Shown: in pieces, positions 42,732 through 53,696 of the stretch | Numbering within the stretch: position 1 is the stretch's first letter | How the letters are laid out: each line of letters opens with the position of its first letter | Assembly: GCA_944472135.2 (NCBI GenBank) | Contig: OX235266.1 | Span: 17,773,925-17,837,924, forward strand | Direction: 5' to 3' | From: Trichobilharzia regenti | Lineage: Eukaryota > Platyhelminthes > Trematoda > Strigeidida > Schistosomatidae | Length of the DNA stretch: 64,000 nt | The notes under the pieces: model-generated | Databases searched by the model: none | What the model was told of the DNA's origin: nothing | What the model saw: only the letters and a program-made list of their open reading frames with translations | Position numbers and translations under genes: made by a program

Positions 42732-44254
42732 AGAACATAACGATGTAAGCCGCCAAGTATATTTTACACAATAATCTATGATATATAATATCACCAAGGA
42801 TAAGTCAACTAGTCTGTAATCATGACCAATAAAGTAGTGGGCGTTATTTTGCTCATGTCAACTCTGATTGGCCAATTTACAGACTGGATATCGATCACTT
42901 ACGGAGGCCAATTCTGATTGGTCAATATCTACAATGGATATGTATATTACCAATAAAGGATAGTCCATTGTTTGCCTGTCTACATATCACTAGGTGAGAT
43001 TGATTTATGCCTCAGGTTTAGTTCGACGACGTGACCTAAGGCTTATTAGATTAATTTATCACTAGGGCAACTGAGTTTCGTGCTTATTAGCACTCATCGT
43101 TATCATCACCATCAAAAATGAATAAGCCAACTTCCTCCCAGAGATCCGAACTGGTGTCCCCCAGTGCTGAGGTTAGTAATCTCACCACTGAGCTAGTTAA
43201 CCAAACACCTGATGTAGATGGATTGAAGAAGTAATAGGTTGGGTGTCTTAGGGTAACTAACATGTAGAAGATCGTTTGAAGAGGAGATGAAAGCCTGTAG
43301 AGATCTGACGCTGAAAGCCTATTTTCTACTCACTCAAGTAGGAAGCTTCATCGACCTTAATACTTTCCAAATAGAAATGCTTCTTTTCAGTCTCTTACTA
43401 ACACACAGTATGAAACAAAGCCTAACTTTTTCACACACATGATTTACTAATACTACTTATGATGCATATCTCTCTCTATATTTCAGTTTACCTAACAATA
43501 AAAAGAAAATCAAACAGTTATGTTGAAATTTATCTAGGTAGATTGCTTTTCCATTCATAAACATCTGTGCTTTGAAAGCGTTTACATTCTCTCCGTCACT
43601 ATAGTGATAAGCGTCTGTATACACACTCACACCCAAACACCCATATGTACATACCTAAAATCACACATAACTGTAACACATAACACATACCTTTTCAAGG
43701 CCGCAATACACATACGAAATTGTATAGGATGTAGCTTTTGCATTTCCTTGATATAAAAAATGGTATTGTTCATCTGTTGTGATTGTATTTTTTGCTGCCT
43801 TTTAAAGTTGCCGCCATATTTATTTTCAGCGCGTTTTTTGAAATCATCATCACCACGTATATATAGTATTCATCATTTTATCAGTAATAACAATCCATAG
43901 CGATTGTATGAACATAATTTATCAAAAAAATGAAATTTGATCGGAAAGAAACAAATGAGTATATATAAATGTACATTTTATCAGTGAATACATTTCGCTT
44001 CGACGTTGTTTTTTTAAGCTGTGCGTGTGTTTGTACTTGTGTATGTATGTATGTATGTATGGGAAGGTGATGGGTACTTCTTTTGTAAGTAAACAAATTC
44101 GATCTCAGTGAACTGAATGTTTGATTATCAAAAGATGGTCATTAAACTGCTACTGTTAAACATATTCAAAGATAATAAATTAGAAAAATAATCGGGTATT
44201 TGAACAGACACACACCGATTTCCGTGGCTAGCTGTACATATCTACAACGCAAAC
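42732..44254. other. unassigned; tRNA-like piece, short RTE scrap, microsatellites
   Basis: Minus strand 43205-43130 has TAGCTCAGTGGTGAGATTAC and CCAGTTCGGATCTC, a SINE-like head. 43210-43300 (+) resembles an RTE C-terminal scrap. (ATGT)n lies at 44041-44062. No host gene seen. Confidence 0.35.
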
Positions 44255-44825
44255 AAATGTTATCGCTAGACGAAAGCAGAAATCTTGAATGGGATCAAGC
44301 CAGATGGATTTCCTCGCACAGACTGCAGCGGATATGCTAACGCCAACATCGCAAAAGGGGCCTGCTGATTGGAAGAAAGGTTACACTGTCAAACTATCAA
44401 ATAAGGACAAGTTGGGCGTAAAATAATCCTCTTTGCCGCGGCAAATAAAATACTAAGTCACATTATCATAAAGAGAATAAAAGATTCACTTGGTGTACAA
44501 CGCCGCCCCCTCAATGGAACAAGCTGGATTCAGGAAAGAGAAATCATTTTCTGAGCAATTTGCAACTCTACGCATCATCATCTGCGAACAAAGCATAGGA
44601 TGGCAGTCAAATATATATCTCAATTTCTCTTTGAAAAGGTCTTCGACACATAGTGTTAACCGAGAAGTAGTTTGGAAGTTGCTTTAACACCACATAGTGC
44701 AGTGTGCCATACTTTCATCAACCTCATTCAACAGTTGGCTAGCTAAAAGTGCCATGTGTCATGTGATCCACAAAAGAAAAATCAGGGAGACATTTGCAGT
44801 GAACACAAGAGTAAGACAAAGCTGG
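44255..44825 (+). mobile_element. RTE-like LINE RT fragment
   Basis: NKILSHIIIKRIKDSLGVQR, then EQAGFRKEKSFSEQFATLRI, QSIGWQSNIYLNF and FEKVFDT (44450-44650) are RT motifs 1-3 with frame changes. It stops where the solo LTR begins. Confidence 0.65.
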
Positions 44826-44833
44826 CTGCATAT

Positions 44834-45128
44834 TGTAACAACAGAAGACAAGGGCCAGGCAACAGATCGTTTTATTATGAAAATCAACACGTATTTATAC
44901 ATATTTCACATACATTATTATAGCTTATGCAAGTAGACAAGCGCAGTCATCTGATTGGTTGTTTATGAGAAGTTAGGCAGACAAACGCAGGCTTCTGATT
45001 GGTTGTTTCGGGATTCCTCGACAAATAGAGTTCTCTATCTGCGAATCATATTTTGCCACGTTAACTTTGCTGTGATTGGTTGTTGAATCAGCCTTGTACA
45101 TGTTTTCTCACGGCCTGCTCTCACCGCA
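44834..45128 (-). mobile_element. solo LTR, third copy, 4-bp target duplication
   Basis: In plus orientation it starts TGTAACAACAGAAGACAAGG and ends GCTCTCACCGCA, flanked by ATAT (44830-44833 and 45129-45132). It is the reverse complement of the LTRs at 13.4 and 33.8 kb. Confidence 0.7.
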
Positions 45129-45132
45129 ATAT

Positions 45133-45450
45133 TATCACCGATAATATTCCCGATCAATATATCTTCATTTTCTCCTACATATTTGTTAAGCTATCGGCTC
45201 TCGCCCCTGTTGGTGTGTTCCCAACCAGAGTTTCTTGTTGCTAATTCTTTCTGGACAGTGATTTGATCTTCAGTATGGAGAGCCACGAAGTGGGCAGCTG
45301 TTGATGAAAGTCTGCAACCTATTGGAAATGCTTTTCGTGACAGGAGCGCAGCATCAAGTTTCTGACCCGCATAGAAGAACTGACCGACGTGATATTTGTG
45401 TTGAAAATGCGAATCTTGTCAACATCGCCTAGTTAACTAGCGCGCTATTT
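45133..45450 (-). mobile_element. RTE-like LINE C-terminal fragment
   Basis: The complement encodes IRIFNTNITSVSSSMRVRNL-like codons, [21 protein letters not shown] codons and KINHCPERISNKKLWLGTHQ. It follows the LTR insertion and is on the opposite strand to the 44.3-44.8 kb piece. Confidence 0.55.
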
Positions 45451-45984
45451 TTCTAGACGGTCTCAAACCCAAGAAAAGAGGGAGAGTTGGACGTAAGGCG
45501 AGCAACCCTACACCATTAAACTTATCAAACCGCTAGTGAAACTTCAACACACAAAACAACACGTCATATTTAAACACAATTTTGACAAACACCAGAGTCA
45601 GGGAATAGATGATGTGTCACATTATGAATCATAAGGTGATTACGACTTTTAAGCCAGTTCCTACCATGAATTTGGTCACAATATATTGAATTTATTGGTG
45701 CAGTACATGTAGGAAAGTAAACCAGTCGGAATACAAACCATTCGCAGGGATTTAGCTCACAGGCTTAAGAACTAGGTTATTTCAACCGAGTTCCGGCTGG
45801 ACATTCTACTTGACTCTTGACTACATTTTAATAGTATTACCAGCTGTAGAACAATAATAAGTATAGCTTTTAGCCTGGAGCACTAAAAAAATTATATTCC
45901 GGGTAACTGAGTTTAAGTAAAAAACACCAACAGTAACATTGACTGCGGGTTACTCTATTTATCCTCAATTAGAAGAAGTTATAA
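45451..45984. other. no gene seen
   Basis: Anonymous sequence. Confidence 0.4.
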
Positions 45985-46462
45985 TTAATTGGTCATCAGA
46001 TTCTGTATCTCTCCACGGATCAAAGACTTGGAGTGTCATGAAGAGCATCTCAAACAAACTACAGACCTTCATCAACAGATAGCTGTCTTCGCTCAATACT
46101 CAAGATCAGATAGCCAGCCAGAAAAGATCAGCAACAGTGAGGGATCTCTGGCAATGAGTGAAACAACCAGGAACAGACTGTGCAATAAAAATATAAGAAG
46201 AAATGGGGGTGGATTGGCCATAATCTGAGGAAACCAGCAAGTCACATCACTAGACAAGCCTTCGAGTGGAACCCAGCAGAATAGCAAGCGACGAGTTGGT
46301 TGTCCAAGGGTGACTCGGAAGAGGTCATTTGGAGAGGAGATGAAACCATATGGGCAGATTTGCAGCCAGGTGAAAAACGTAGCAGAGAACCGAACGCAAT
46401 CGAGACGTGCGGATGAAGCCCTATGTTCCTCTAGGAATTAAAGGAAAAAAAATAATAATAAT
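45985..46462 (+). mobile_element. RTE-like LINE C-terminus and 3' end
   Basis: [18 protein letters not shown] codons, [24 protein letters not shown] and LEWNPAE, ending CCTATGTTCCTCTAGGAATT and an AAT repeat at 46462. The terminal hairpin is TTCC TCTA GGAA here. Confidence 0.7.
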
Positions 46463-47812
46463 CAGGTTCTGTTCCAATGGTCGATGAGGTTACTGTACCT
46501 AGGTGTCTCTTGCTAAGTAAGCTTGCTGCAACACAGGCTGACAGCTGGACAAATAAGTGGCCACATTCCTATTTTTCTCATAGGAAGCAGTACATCGTCT
46601 ACAATGGAAAGTCCTCCACTACCTCACTTACTTTAGCTGGTCTTCCTCAAGGTGCTGTTCTTTCTCCTCTTCTGTTTTCGTTTTTCTTACATGACTTACT
46701 CCATTCTGAAGTCGCCACTTTTGTTAAGTATGCTGATGACCTCTCTGTTTCTACTATGCCTGTCAACTCTCAGTCAGATTGTTCCAAATTAAATAACTTC
46801 CTGTCAGTAGTTAGTCAGTGGTCCTCTTCAAACGGTCTCAAGCTTAATCCATCTAAATGTCAGGCAGTCAATTCCACTCTCAGACGGAAACATGACCTAC
46901 AACAACTAGCTAGCTCACATGGCCCCACTATCATTGACGTCACAGAGGTTGAAAATACGTCTAATGTCAATGTGCCTTGGGCTGAGTTTTTCTTCCGACC
47001 TTTCCTGGTCCTCCCACATCTTACTAGTTACTAGTTACTAGGAAGATGTTTCGCCTAACGTTCTAAGTTAGGAAGTTTAGGCAGTCTGGCATAGAGCAGT
47101 CTTTGCTTTCTCAGTTTGTCAACTCTTGTATTCTACCCATCCGCCTTTACTGCTCCCCATTAATCTTTCCTGGACTACTTAAGAAGAAGGACTTTGCTTT
47201 GCTCAGAAGGACAGGCACTAAAAGCTGTTAGTAGGGCAAGCGGGATATCGTTCAACCAACTGGTTAACACTATTGCTGATAGACATATAATCAATGTCAT
47301 GTAAGAAACTAACGAATACAATATTGTCTGACCCCGAGAATCCTCTCTATACGCAGCTGTCTCCTTGCATTTCATCTGGTAGAACTAAAAGCAGCTATAG
47401 GAGGCTGGCTATATGCTAGGACTACCACAAAGTACAAAAACTCCACAATACCATATCTCTGGAACAGCTGTTATGTGCATGGTGAGAAATCCGTTAGGTA
47501 TGACACACACGATCAACTTACTGCGTCACTCTAACAAATAGTCCCACTAGTTTTTGTCTTCCTTTCCTCGTTACTATTACACTGTTGTTCACATCTTCTA
47601 TTACACAGTAATTTTACATTTCATATCCTGTGGTGCATTGTTTGAAATGTGAACACTACGCTGTTCTTTTTCTTTTTTGGGATGTTGCTTTTTGATTTGA
47701 AAATCTTATAAAATTTATGAGGTAATTAGATGCAATATATACTGTAATGCACGCTGAAAATTCCATACCTGTACCACAAATACTGTTTGGAATAAAGCTG
47801 TTATTATTATCA
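46463..47812 (+). mobile_element. CR1-like LINE: RT to 3' end
   Basis: 5'-truncated. It holds the open RT segment 46477-47034, a frame-broken C-terminus to about 47530 and a 3' UTR ending CACGCTGAAAATTCCATACC, TTTGGAATAAAGCTG and (TTA)n at 47812. Nearly identical in reverse orientation to 52030-53320. Confidence 0.8.
46477..47034 (+). CDS. CR1-like reverse transcriptase segment (185 codons)
   Basis: LAGLPQGAVLSPLLFSFFLH is RT motif 4 and FVKYADDLSVSTM is motif 5 with both catalytic aspartates. SSNGLKLNPSKCQ is motif 6, then YLGLxxSSDLSWSSH is frameshifted (AEFFFRPFLVLPHL). The protein would copy LINE RNA by target-primed reverse transcription. The upstream ORF and endonuclease are missing, so it is a dead 5'-truncated insert. 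Confidence 0.8.
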   Translation: MVDEVTVPRCLLLSKLAATQADSWTNKWPHSYFSHRKQYIVYNGKSSTTSLTLAGLPQGAVLSPLLFSFFLHDLLHSEVATFVKYADDLSVSTMPVNSQSDCSKLNNFLSVVSQWSSSNGLKLNPSKCQAVNSTLRRKHDLQQLASSHGPTIIDVTEVENTSNVNVPWAEFFFRPFLVLPHLTSY

Positions 47813-47815
47813 TTA

Positions 47816-47975
47816 TTTGTAACCAAGAGGCCTTGGGTTTTGATCCCGGAGAGTGCATACTGATGAAGAGTTCCGAACTAGGACGAAATAGCTGCCGTTC
47901 AGTAGTACTCTCTGGTTTTCCAAACAGCTCTCAAACTGATGTCAACTCTCATGATCAAATCAGTAAACTAATGAA
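47816..47975 (+). mobile_element. SINE-B copy
   Basis: TGTAACCAAGAGGCCTTGGG, GTGCATACTGATGAAGAGTT, CCGAACTAGGACGAAATAGC and CTCTCAAACTGATGTCAACT. 5'-truncated and directly abutting the LINE tail. Confidence 0.65.
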
Positions 47976-48008
47976 ACAAAGGCTGCTCAACATCGATGAG
48001 TTGCAGAT

Positions 48009-48110
48009 ACACACATTCACACACACACGAAGCGAGTTTGCGTGTGTGTGTGTGTGTGTGTGGCAGTGTGGCAGCCATAGAGGGAGTTAGAGAGAGAGAG
48101 AGAAAGAGAG
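48009..48110. repeat. (AC)n, (GT)n and (GA)n microsatellites
   Basis: An AC run at 48009-48028, a GT run at 48042-48062 and a GA run at 48089-48110. The AC and GT runs can pair as an imperfect hairpin. Confidence 0.85.
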
Positions 48111-49084
48111 AAGCTTAAACAGTTAGTAAAGGTTTTATGCCAAAGTAATTTATCATTCGAAGTAATAATATCACTATTGAACTCCTCGTCTGAGTAAGAC
48201 ACTACAGTCTACCGATAGATATTTACAGGGGATATATATATATATAAATTTAACTTCGTACGTCGTTGACTTGACAGGATATTTCTCCTAAATATATAAA
48301 AACGAGAGAAATAAACCTTTCGGAGTAAAGGTTTATTTTAAATTTTAACGGGAAGTACGCAACATTTTGCGTGATATATATATATACATATAGGATAAGC
48401 TAGTATATTCTATGTCTAGGGATAGAATAGACATTTAGCTATTGCTTTAGAATAAAATTGGGGCAACCATTGACAAGAATCGATTTGTAATATGCGAAAT
48501 AAAATCCCTACACCCTTCCCTCTCTCTCTCTCTGCCAATAAAAGGAACAGAAAACAAAACGAAAATAACAACACTCATCAGCTGTCAGAATTAAAATAGT
48601 TTTATTTCTACAGTTTTATAGTTCCATCCTTAACCATGTGTATGTGTGCGTGTGTGCATGTGTGTGTGTGTGTGTGTGCGTAGTGTATGAATATGACTCA
48701 TTTTTCAGTTGAATGGTGTTCACTTTAGAAGATGACGTAATTCGGCATTTTAATAGTAAACTGATCAATAATCATTAAGGTATTTGAACAAGATGAATTT
48801 TTTTTTTAATTTATCATGTATGAGACAAAGAATCATTTGAGATTGGTACTTTTTTTTAAGGTGAACTTTATTTTTAGAAAAAATGACAAGGCCAACTGTT
48901 AGTACTTTTCACATAAAGTTGTATTTTTTCTTCTTATGACTAGAAAGGCAGACATCTATCTACAATATTGACAGTGTTAATTCAGAGAGTTCTACTGTAT
49001 GAGTCAAAAATTTGGTGAGCTTGTCACGAAAAGTAATAATTCCAAAATGTAGACTTTTATTAACAGCCGCTGACTAGACTGGCT
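48111..49084. other. AT-rich, simple repeats, one perfect hairpin
   Basis: 48310-48337 is a perfect 11-pair hairpin (AATAAACCTTT, loop CGGAGT, AAAGGTTTATT). A GT-rich run lies at 48640-48680. No coding signal. Confidence 0.5.
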
Positions 49085-49690
49085 TCATTATTTATTATTA
49101 TTATTGTCATACTATTTATTGTTTCCTCTAATTCCTAGAGGAACAGAGGCTTCAGCCGTACTTCTCATTTGAGATCAGTTCCCTGCCAACCTTCTCACCT
49201 GGCTCCAAGTCTGCCCACATGCTTTCATCTCCTTTTCACATCAACTTCTCTATGTCACACTCTCGCACTGACGACCAACTCGCCGTTACCTATACGGTAG
49301 GGTTCCACTAGAGCAATGGTCTGGCGTGTAATGTCACTTACTTGTTGGTTTGTTTTCTCAGAGTATGACCAGCCAATCCACCTCTATTTCTTCGTGTATA
49401 TTTGCTGCACAATGGTTCCTGCTGGATTGGTTCGCTCATTGCCAGAGATCATTGTTACTGATCTTTTCTCGTCGGCCATCTGATCTTCAGTAGTATTGAG
49501 CGAAGACAGCTAGCTGTTGATGAAGGTGTGTAGTTTTTTTTCGAAGTGGCCTTCGTGACGTGGCGCAGTGCCGAGTCTCTGAGACATATATAGCAAGTAG
49601 CACTGACTGACTTCACATTGGAGTTGAAAATCCGCCTTTTATTTTTCATTCTGACTGCTAGATGATGACCTCCACACACAAACTTGGGAC
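49085..49690 (-). mobile_element. RTE-like LINE C-terminus and 3' end
   Basis: The plus-strand text starts with TTCCTCTAATTCCTAGAGGA (complement of the 3' hairpin), then the C-terminal region. KNKRRIFNSNVKSVSATCYI and SCLRSILLKIRWPTRKDQ are read on the minus strand. Confidence 0.7.
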
Positions 49691-49694
49691 CGAC

Positions 49695-50260
49695 AGCATC
49701 TACAAAATAAATTACAACAACTGAGAAAAACACTACATTGACCAACGTGGACGACGTCCTTTACGTCATCCTATCTATGAACATAAACCAGCCGTCAAAA
49801 GACATGACATCCACTCCCTCACTCATATCGCCTCACTGCATACAGACAACCATGGATATCAATTCGACTGGGATAACGTTCAAATATTAGACAGAGGAAA
49901 CATCAATAATGCTAGAGAATCGTCAATTAATAGACAAAATTAACTAACTGATAAGAAAGTAATCTCATACGCGAAGGGTCAAACTTCAGGTCAAGTAAAT
50001 AATCAACACCAATACCAGTACAAGTAGCCTAAAGGGTGGGAAAACACACAAAAACAACCAATCACGTTCAAGGTCACCCATCAGAAGAGATGACTATTAG
50101 TGAACTCTTGGAGAAATCTGAAAGCTCACTTCATCAAATTGAAGATGTTGCCTAGTAGGGCAATGAAAGCATCGCAAGTAAACCAGCCATCCAAATGCTC
50201 AGAGAGCACAACTACATCAAAATCATCCACCTGAGCTATAAATCTTCTCCATCATATTTA
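49695..50260 (+). mobile_element. PLE-1 copy
   Basis: EKHYIDQRGRRPLRHPIYEH then KPAVKRHDIHSLIS (GIY-YIG region), a frameshift, the YQFDWDNVQILDRG region and the 3' UTR to CATCCACCTGAGCTATAAAT. Co-linear with the window start and the 24 kb copy. Confidence 0.7.
50139..50170 (+). ncRNA. hammerhead-like core in PLE-1 tail
   Basis: TTGAAGA, T, perfect six-pair stem GTTGCC/GGCAAT with loop TAGTAG, then GAAAGC. Confidence 0.4.
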
Positions 50261-50574
50261 AGGTCGGACTTTTGCAATAAATATTCTGCCTCGACCCAAT
50301 AACTTAATTTGTCCAATCTGGTTTAAATCTGTTTGACCTGGATTTAGACACTTATCAATTGCTGAGTGTATAAGTTGATCATAACATTGAATTATCAGGG
50401 CACTAGATAATGAGAAATAAAAGAACACTAAGAATAATATCCAGTCTCTAAGTCTGATGAGGTTTCTAACAGGAACTTCTCGATTGCCTGGAAGTAATTA
50501 CTCTCAGATAATTGATTTTTTTAACTCTCCAGTATACATCTTTTATTCAGGCGTCTTGTTATGAGTATTTTATA
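50261..50574. other. no gene seen
   Basis: Anonymous AT-rich sequence. Confidence 0.4.
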
Positions 50575-51500
50575 TTATTATTTATGATTTCCTTGAGTTC
50601 CGAATAGAAAATATGCCTTCAATAACACACCTACACTTTGTTCTGTCTTCTGCCGTCCTCTTCAGCTGGGTACACGATTGACCAAACTCTCTCATGTCTT
50701 CCTCACATGATCCACTCCATGTTATCACCGCACCGACGACCCATTTGTCACTCCTCAATAGGATTCCACTCGAGTAATGTCCTGAATTGCTCGCGATATC
50801 ATTCGACGGCTTCTTCAATGTAGGCCCGAGCAATCCATCTCCACTTCCCCCTTACATATTTGCTGAGCGATCGGCTCTCGCTTGTTGTGTTTTGTTCCCA
50901 TAGTTTCTTATTGCTTTATTGTTTCTGGCCATTTGACCTTCAGTATGGAGTCATAGAAGGCAGCTATTTGTGAAAGCCTGAAACCTGTTGGTTATCCTAT
51001 TCCTGACGCCCAGTGCACATTTCTGACCCGTATAGAAGGACCGATTTCACATTGGTGGTGAGAATCCGAATCTAATTTTCTTATGCTAAGTGAGATCAGA
51101 AGATATCCAAACTGTCTGTCAGGTTAATGAAGATGTATCTTGCCTTTTCGATTCGTCTATTCCGCCTGTAGCTGAAACGATACTTCCTGACCAGATAAGT
51201 GAAGCCAAGAAGTAACCTCTGTTAAGTCTCCTCAGTTGATAGTGATTGATGCTATTTGTTATTGTTGCTGTCAATTGGTTATCTTCACCACCTCCATCTT
51301 CTCTACGTTCACGTACCGTCCTGTTTTCGCCGCCTCTTCAGCCAGTATGTTGGCTTTCACCTGCCTGTAAATCTCCGAATTTGTGCGACATTAGTCATAT
51401 GTCATCCAGATCTTTTGGAGTCTTTTATTGGTGTTACAGCGTATCTCTGTCTCCTCACCCCTCCCCCAACAGTCTGATGCATAATCCAGTCAGTACACCA
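50575..51500 (-). mobile_element. RTE-like LINE: RT end to 3' terminus
   Basis: The complement of the 33 kb copy: 3' end GGAACTCAAGGAAATCA (50589-50605), WSGSCEEDMREFGQSC near 50700, ANVKSVLLYG-like region near 51040, EVTSWLHLSG near 51200, and NIEK/KAGEAAKTGR-like codons near 51320. All frames are broken. Confidence 0.6.
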
Positions 51501-51767
51501 CAATTCAGGATATCATCGATGATAATAGGCAGGCAACCAGCCTTTTCTTACTGCTGTATGCACTTCGAATGCCTCACTGAGTTTTCTGTTGTGGATAACT
51601 TGACTTATGAGTATATAACTCATTAATTTTCAAGTTTTTCTACTTCCTTCAATTTATCTTTAATACTTCTTGAACAATACAATACTTCAGTTAGATAGAA
51701 TTCGATTTGGACAGTAATACTAGAGAATAAAATTAGTCTGAATAGTGCTGGATGTTTTTGATTGGAT
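51501..51767. other. no gene seen
   Basis: Anonymous AT-rich sequence. Confidence 0.4.
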
Positions 51768-51971
51768 CCTAGTCAGTAACTAGTGTGATGTGTCTAGTCC
51801 TATCTTCACTGCAGACTGAATTCTATCATCAGTCAAGCTTGCAATGTGGCCACCATACCACTAGGTGGCTCGCCATCACGGTGCACTGTGGATTGATGGT
51901 ATTAGATAGACTGATAGAATTCAGTCTGCACCGAACATAGGACCAGACACGTTACTATAGTTACTGACTAG
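51768..51971. mobile_element. foldback / MITE-like element with 60-bp inverted ends
   Basis: 51768-51827 and 51912-51971 are reverse complements with 52 of 60 positions matching by eye; the outer 14 bases CTAGTCAGTAACTA/TAGTTACTGACTAG match perfectly. The 84-bp centre has no coding content. No target duplication is evident. It could be a MITE or a recombination-made hairpin. Confidence 0.55.
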
Positions 51972-52849
51972 TGTGCAATAAAAAATATTCATTACAGTCC
52001 TAAAGGACTGCAATGGAGATCCTGGATAATAATAATAATAACAGCTTTATTCCAAACAGTATTTGTGGTACAGGTATGGAATTTTCAGCGTGCACTACAA
52101 TATATATTGCATCTAATTAGCTCATAAATTTTATAAGATTTTCAAATCAAAAAGCAACACCCAAAAAAGAAAAACAACAGCGTAGTGTTCACATTTCAAA
52201 CAATGCACCACAGGATATGAAATGTGAAATTACTGTGTAATAGAAGATGTGAACAACAGTGTAATAGTAACGAGGAAAGGAAGACAAAAACTAGTGGGAC
52301 TATTTGTTAGAGTGACGCAGTAAGTTGATCGTGTGTGTCATACCTAACGGATTTCTCATCACCACATAACAGCTGTTCCAGATATGGTATTGTGGAGTTT
52401 TTGTACTTTGTGGTAGTCCTAGCATATAGCCAGCCTCCTATAGCTGCTTTTAGTTCTACCAGATGAAATGCAAGGAGACAGCTGCGTATAGAGAGGATTC
52501 TCGGGTCAGACAATAGTGTATTCGTTAGTTTCTTACATGACATTCATTATATGTCTATCCACAATAGTGTTAACCAGTTGGTTTAACAATATCCCACTTG
52601 CCCTACTAATAGCTTTTAGTGCCTGCCCTTCTGAGCAAAGCAAAGTCCTTCTTCTTAAGTAGTCCAGGAAAGATTAATGGGGAGCAGTAAAGGCGGATGG
52701 GTAGAATACAAGAGTTGACAAACTGAGAAAGCAAAGACTGCTCTATGCCAGACTGACTAAATTTCCTAACTTAGAACGTTAGGCGAAACATCTTTCTAGT
52801 AACAAGTAAGATGTGGGAGGACCAGGAAAGATCGGAAGAAAAACTCAGC

Positions 52850-53132
52850 TCAAGGCACATTGACATTAGACGTATTTTCAACCTCTGTGACGTCAATGAT
52901 AGTTGGGCCATGTGAGTTAGCTAGTTGTTGTAGGTCATGTTTCCGTCTGAAAGTGGAATTGACTGCCTGACATTTAGATGGATTAAGCTTGAGACCGTTT
53001 GAAGAGGACCACTGACTAACTACCGACAGGGAGTTATTTAATTTGGAACAATCTGACTGAGAGTTAACAGGCATAGTAGAAACAGAGAGGTCATCAGCAT
53101 ACTTAACAAAAGTGGTGACTTCAGAATGGAGT
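52850..53132 (-). pseudogene. CR1-like RT motifs 5-6
   Basis: TFVKYADDLSVSTMPVNSQS, then SSSNGLKLNPSKCQAVNSTF and TIIDVTEVENTSNVN, matching 46715-46980. The YADD box is intact. Confidence 0.7.
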
Positions 53133-53696
53133 AAGTCATGTAAGAAAAACGAAAACAGAAAAGGAGAGAGAACAGCACCTTGAGGAACACCAGCTAAAGT
53201 AAGTGAGGTAGTGGAGGACTTTCCATTGTAGACGGTGTACTGCTTCCTATCAGAAAAATAGGAATGTGGCTACTTATTTGTCCAACTGTCAGCCTGTGTT
53301 GCAGCAAGCTTACTTAGCAAGAGAGACCTAGGAACAGATTCAAATGCAGATGTGTAATCAAGGAAGGCACAGCGAACGTATTTAGCTCCCCTATCTAAAC
53401 TAGAGACTATACTATGATGTTGGACAACAGCGCATCTAAGTTACACGTAGTATGTTTATAGGCAAACTGTTTGGGGTTATTGAAAGGTTTTAAAGAGGGT
53501 TCAAGATTAAGTAAAATAAGTCTTTCCATAACTTTCAAAAAAGTAAGTTAATGACAATGGGTCTAAACTTAACATTAGGCCCTCTTGTTGATTTAGGTAC
53601 TGGAACAATCTTGATATTTTTCCATGAGTTCGGTATAATACTTTTGGAAAACGATTCGTTGAAAATGTCAGTTAACGCGGAACACAAGATGTCAGC

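Noticed and set aside
42830..42990. Possible further LTR (CCAAT-like boxes, TATA-like region)
   Set aside because: No defined ends, no target duplication and no second copy found.
51246..51626. 126-codon plus-strand frame
   Set aside because: Antisense to an RTE fragment; no domain.
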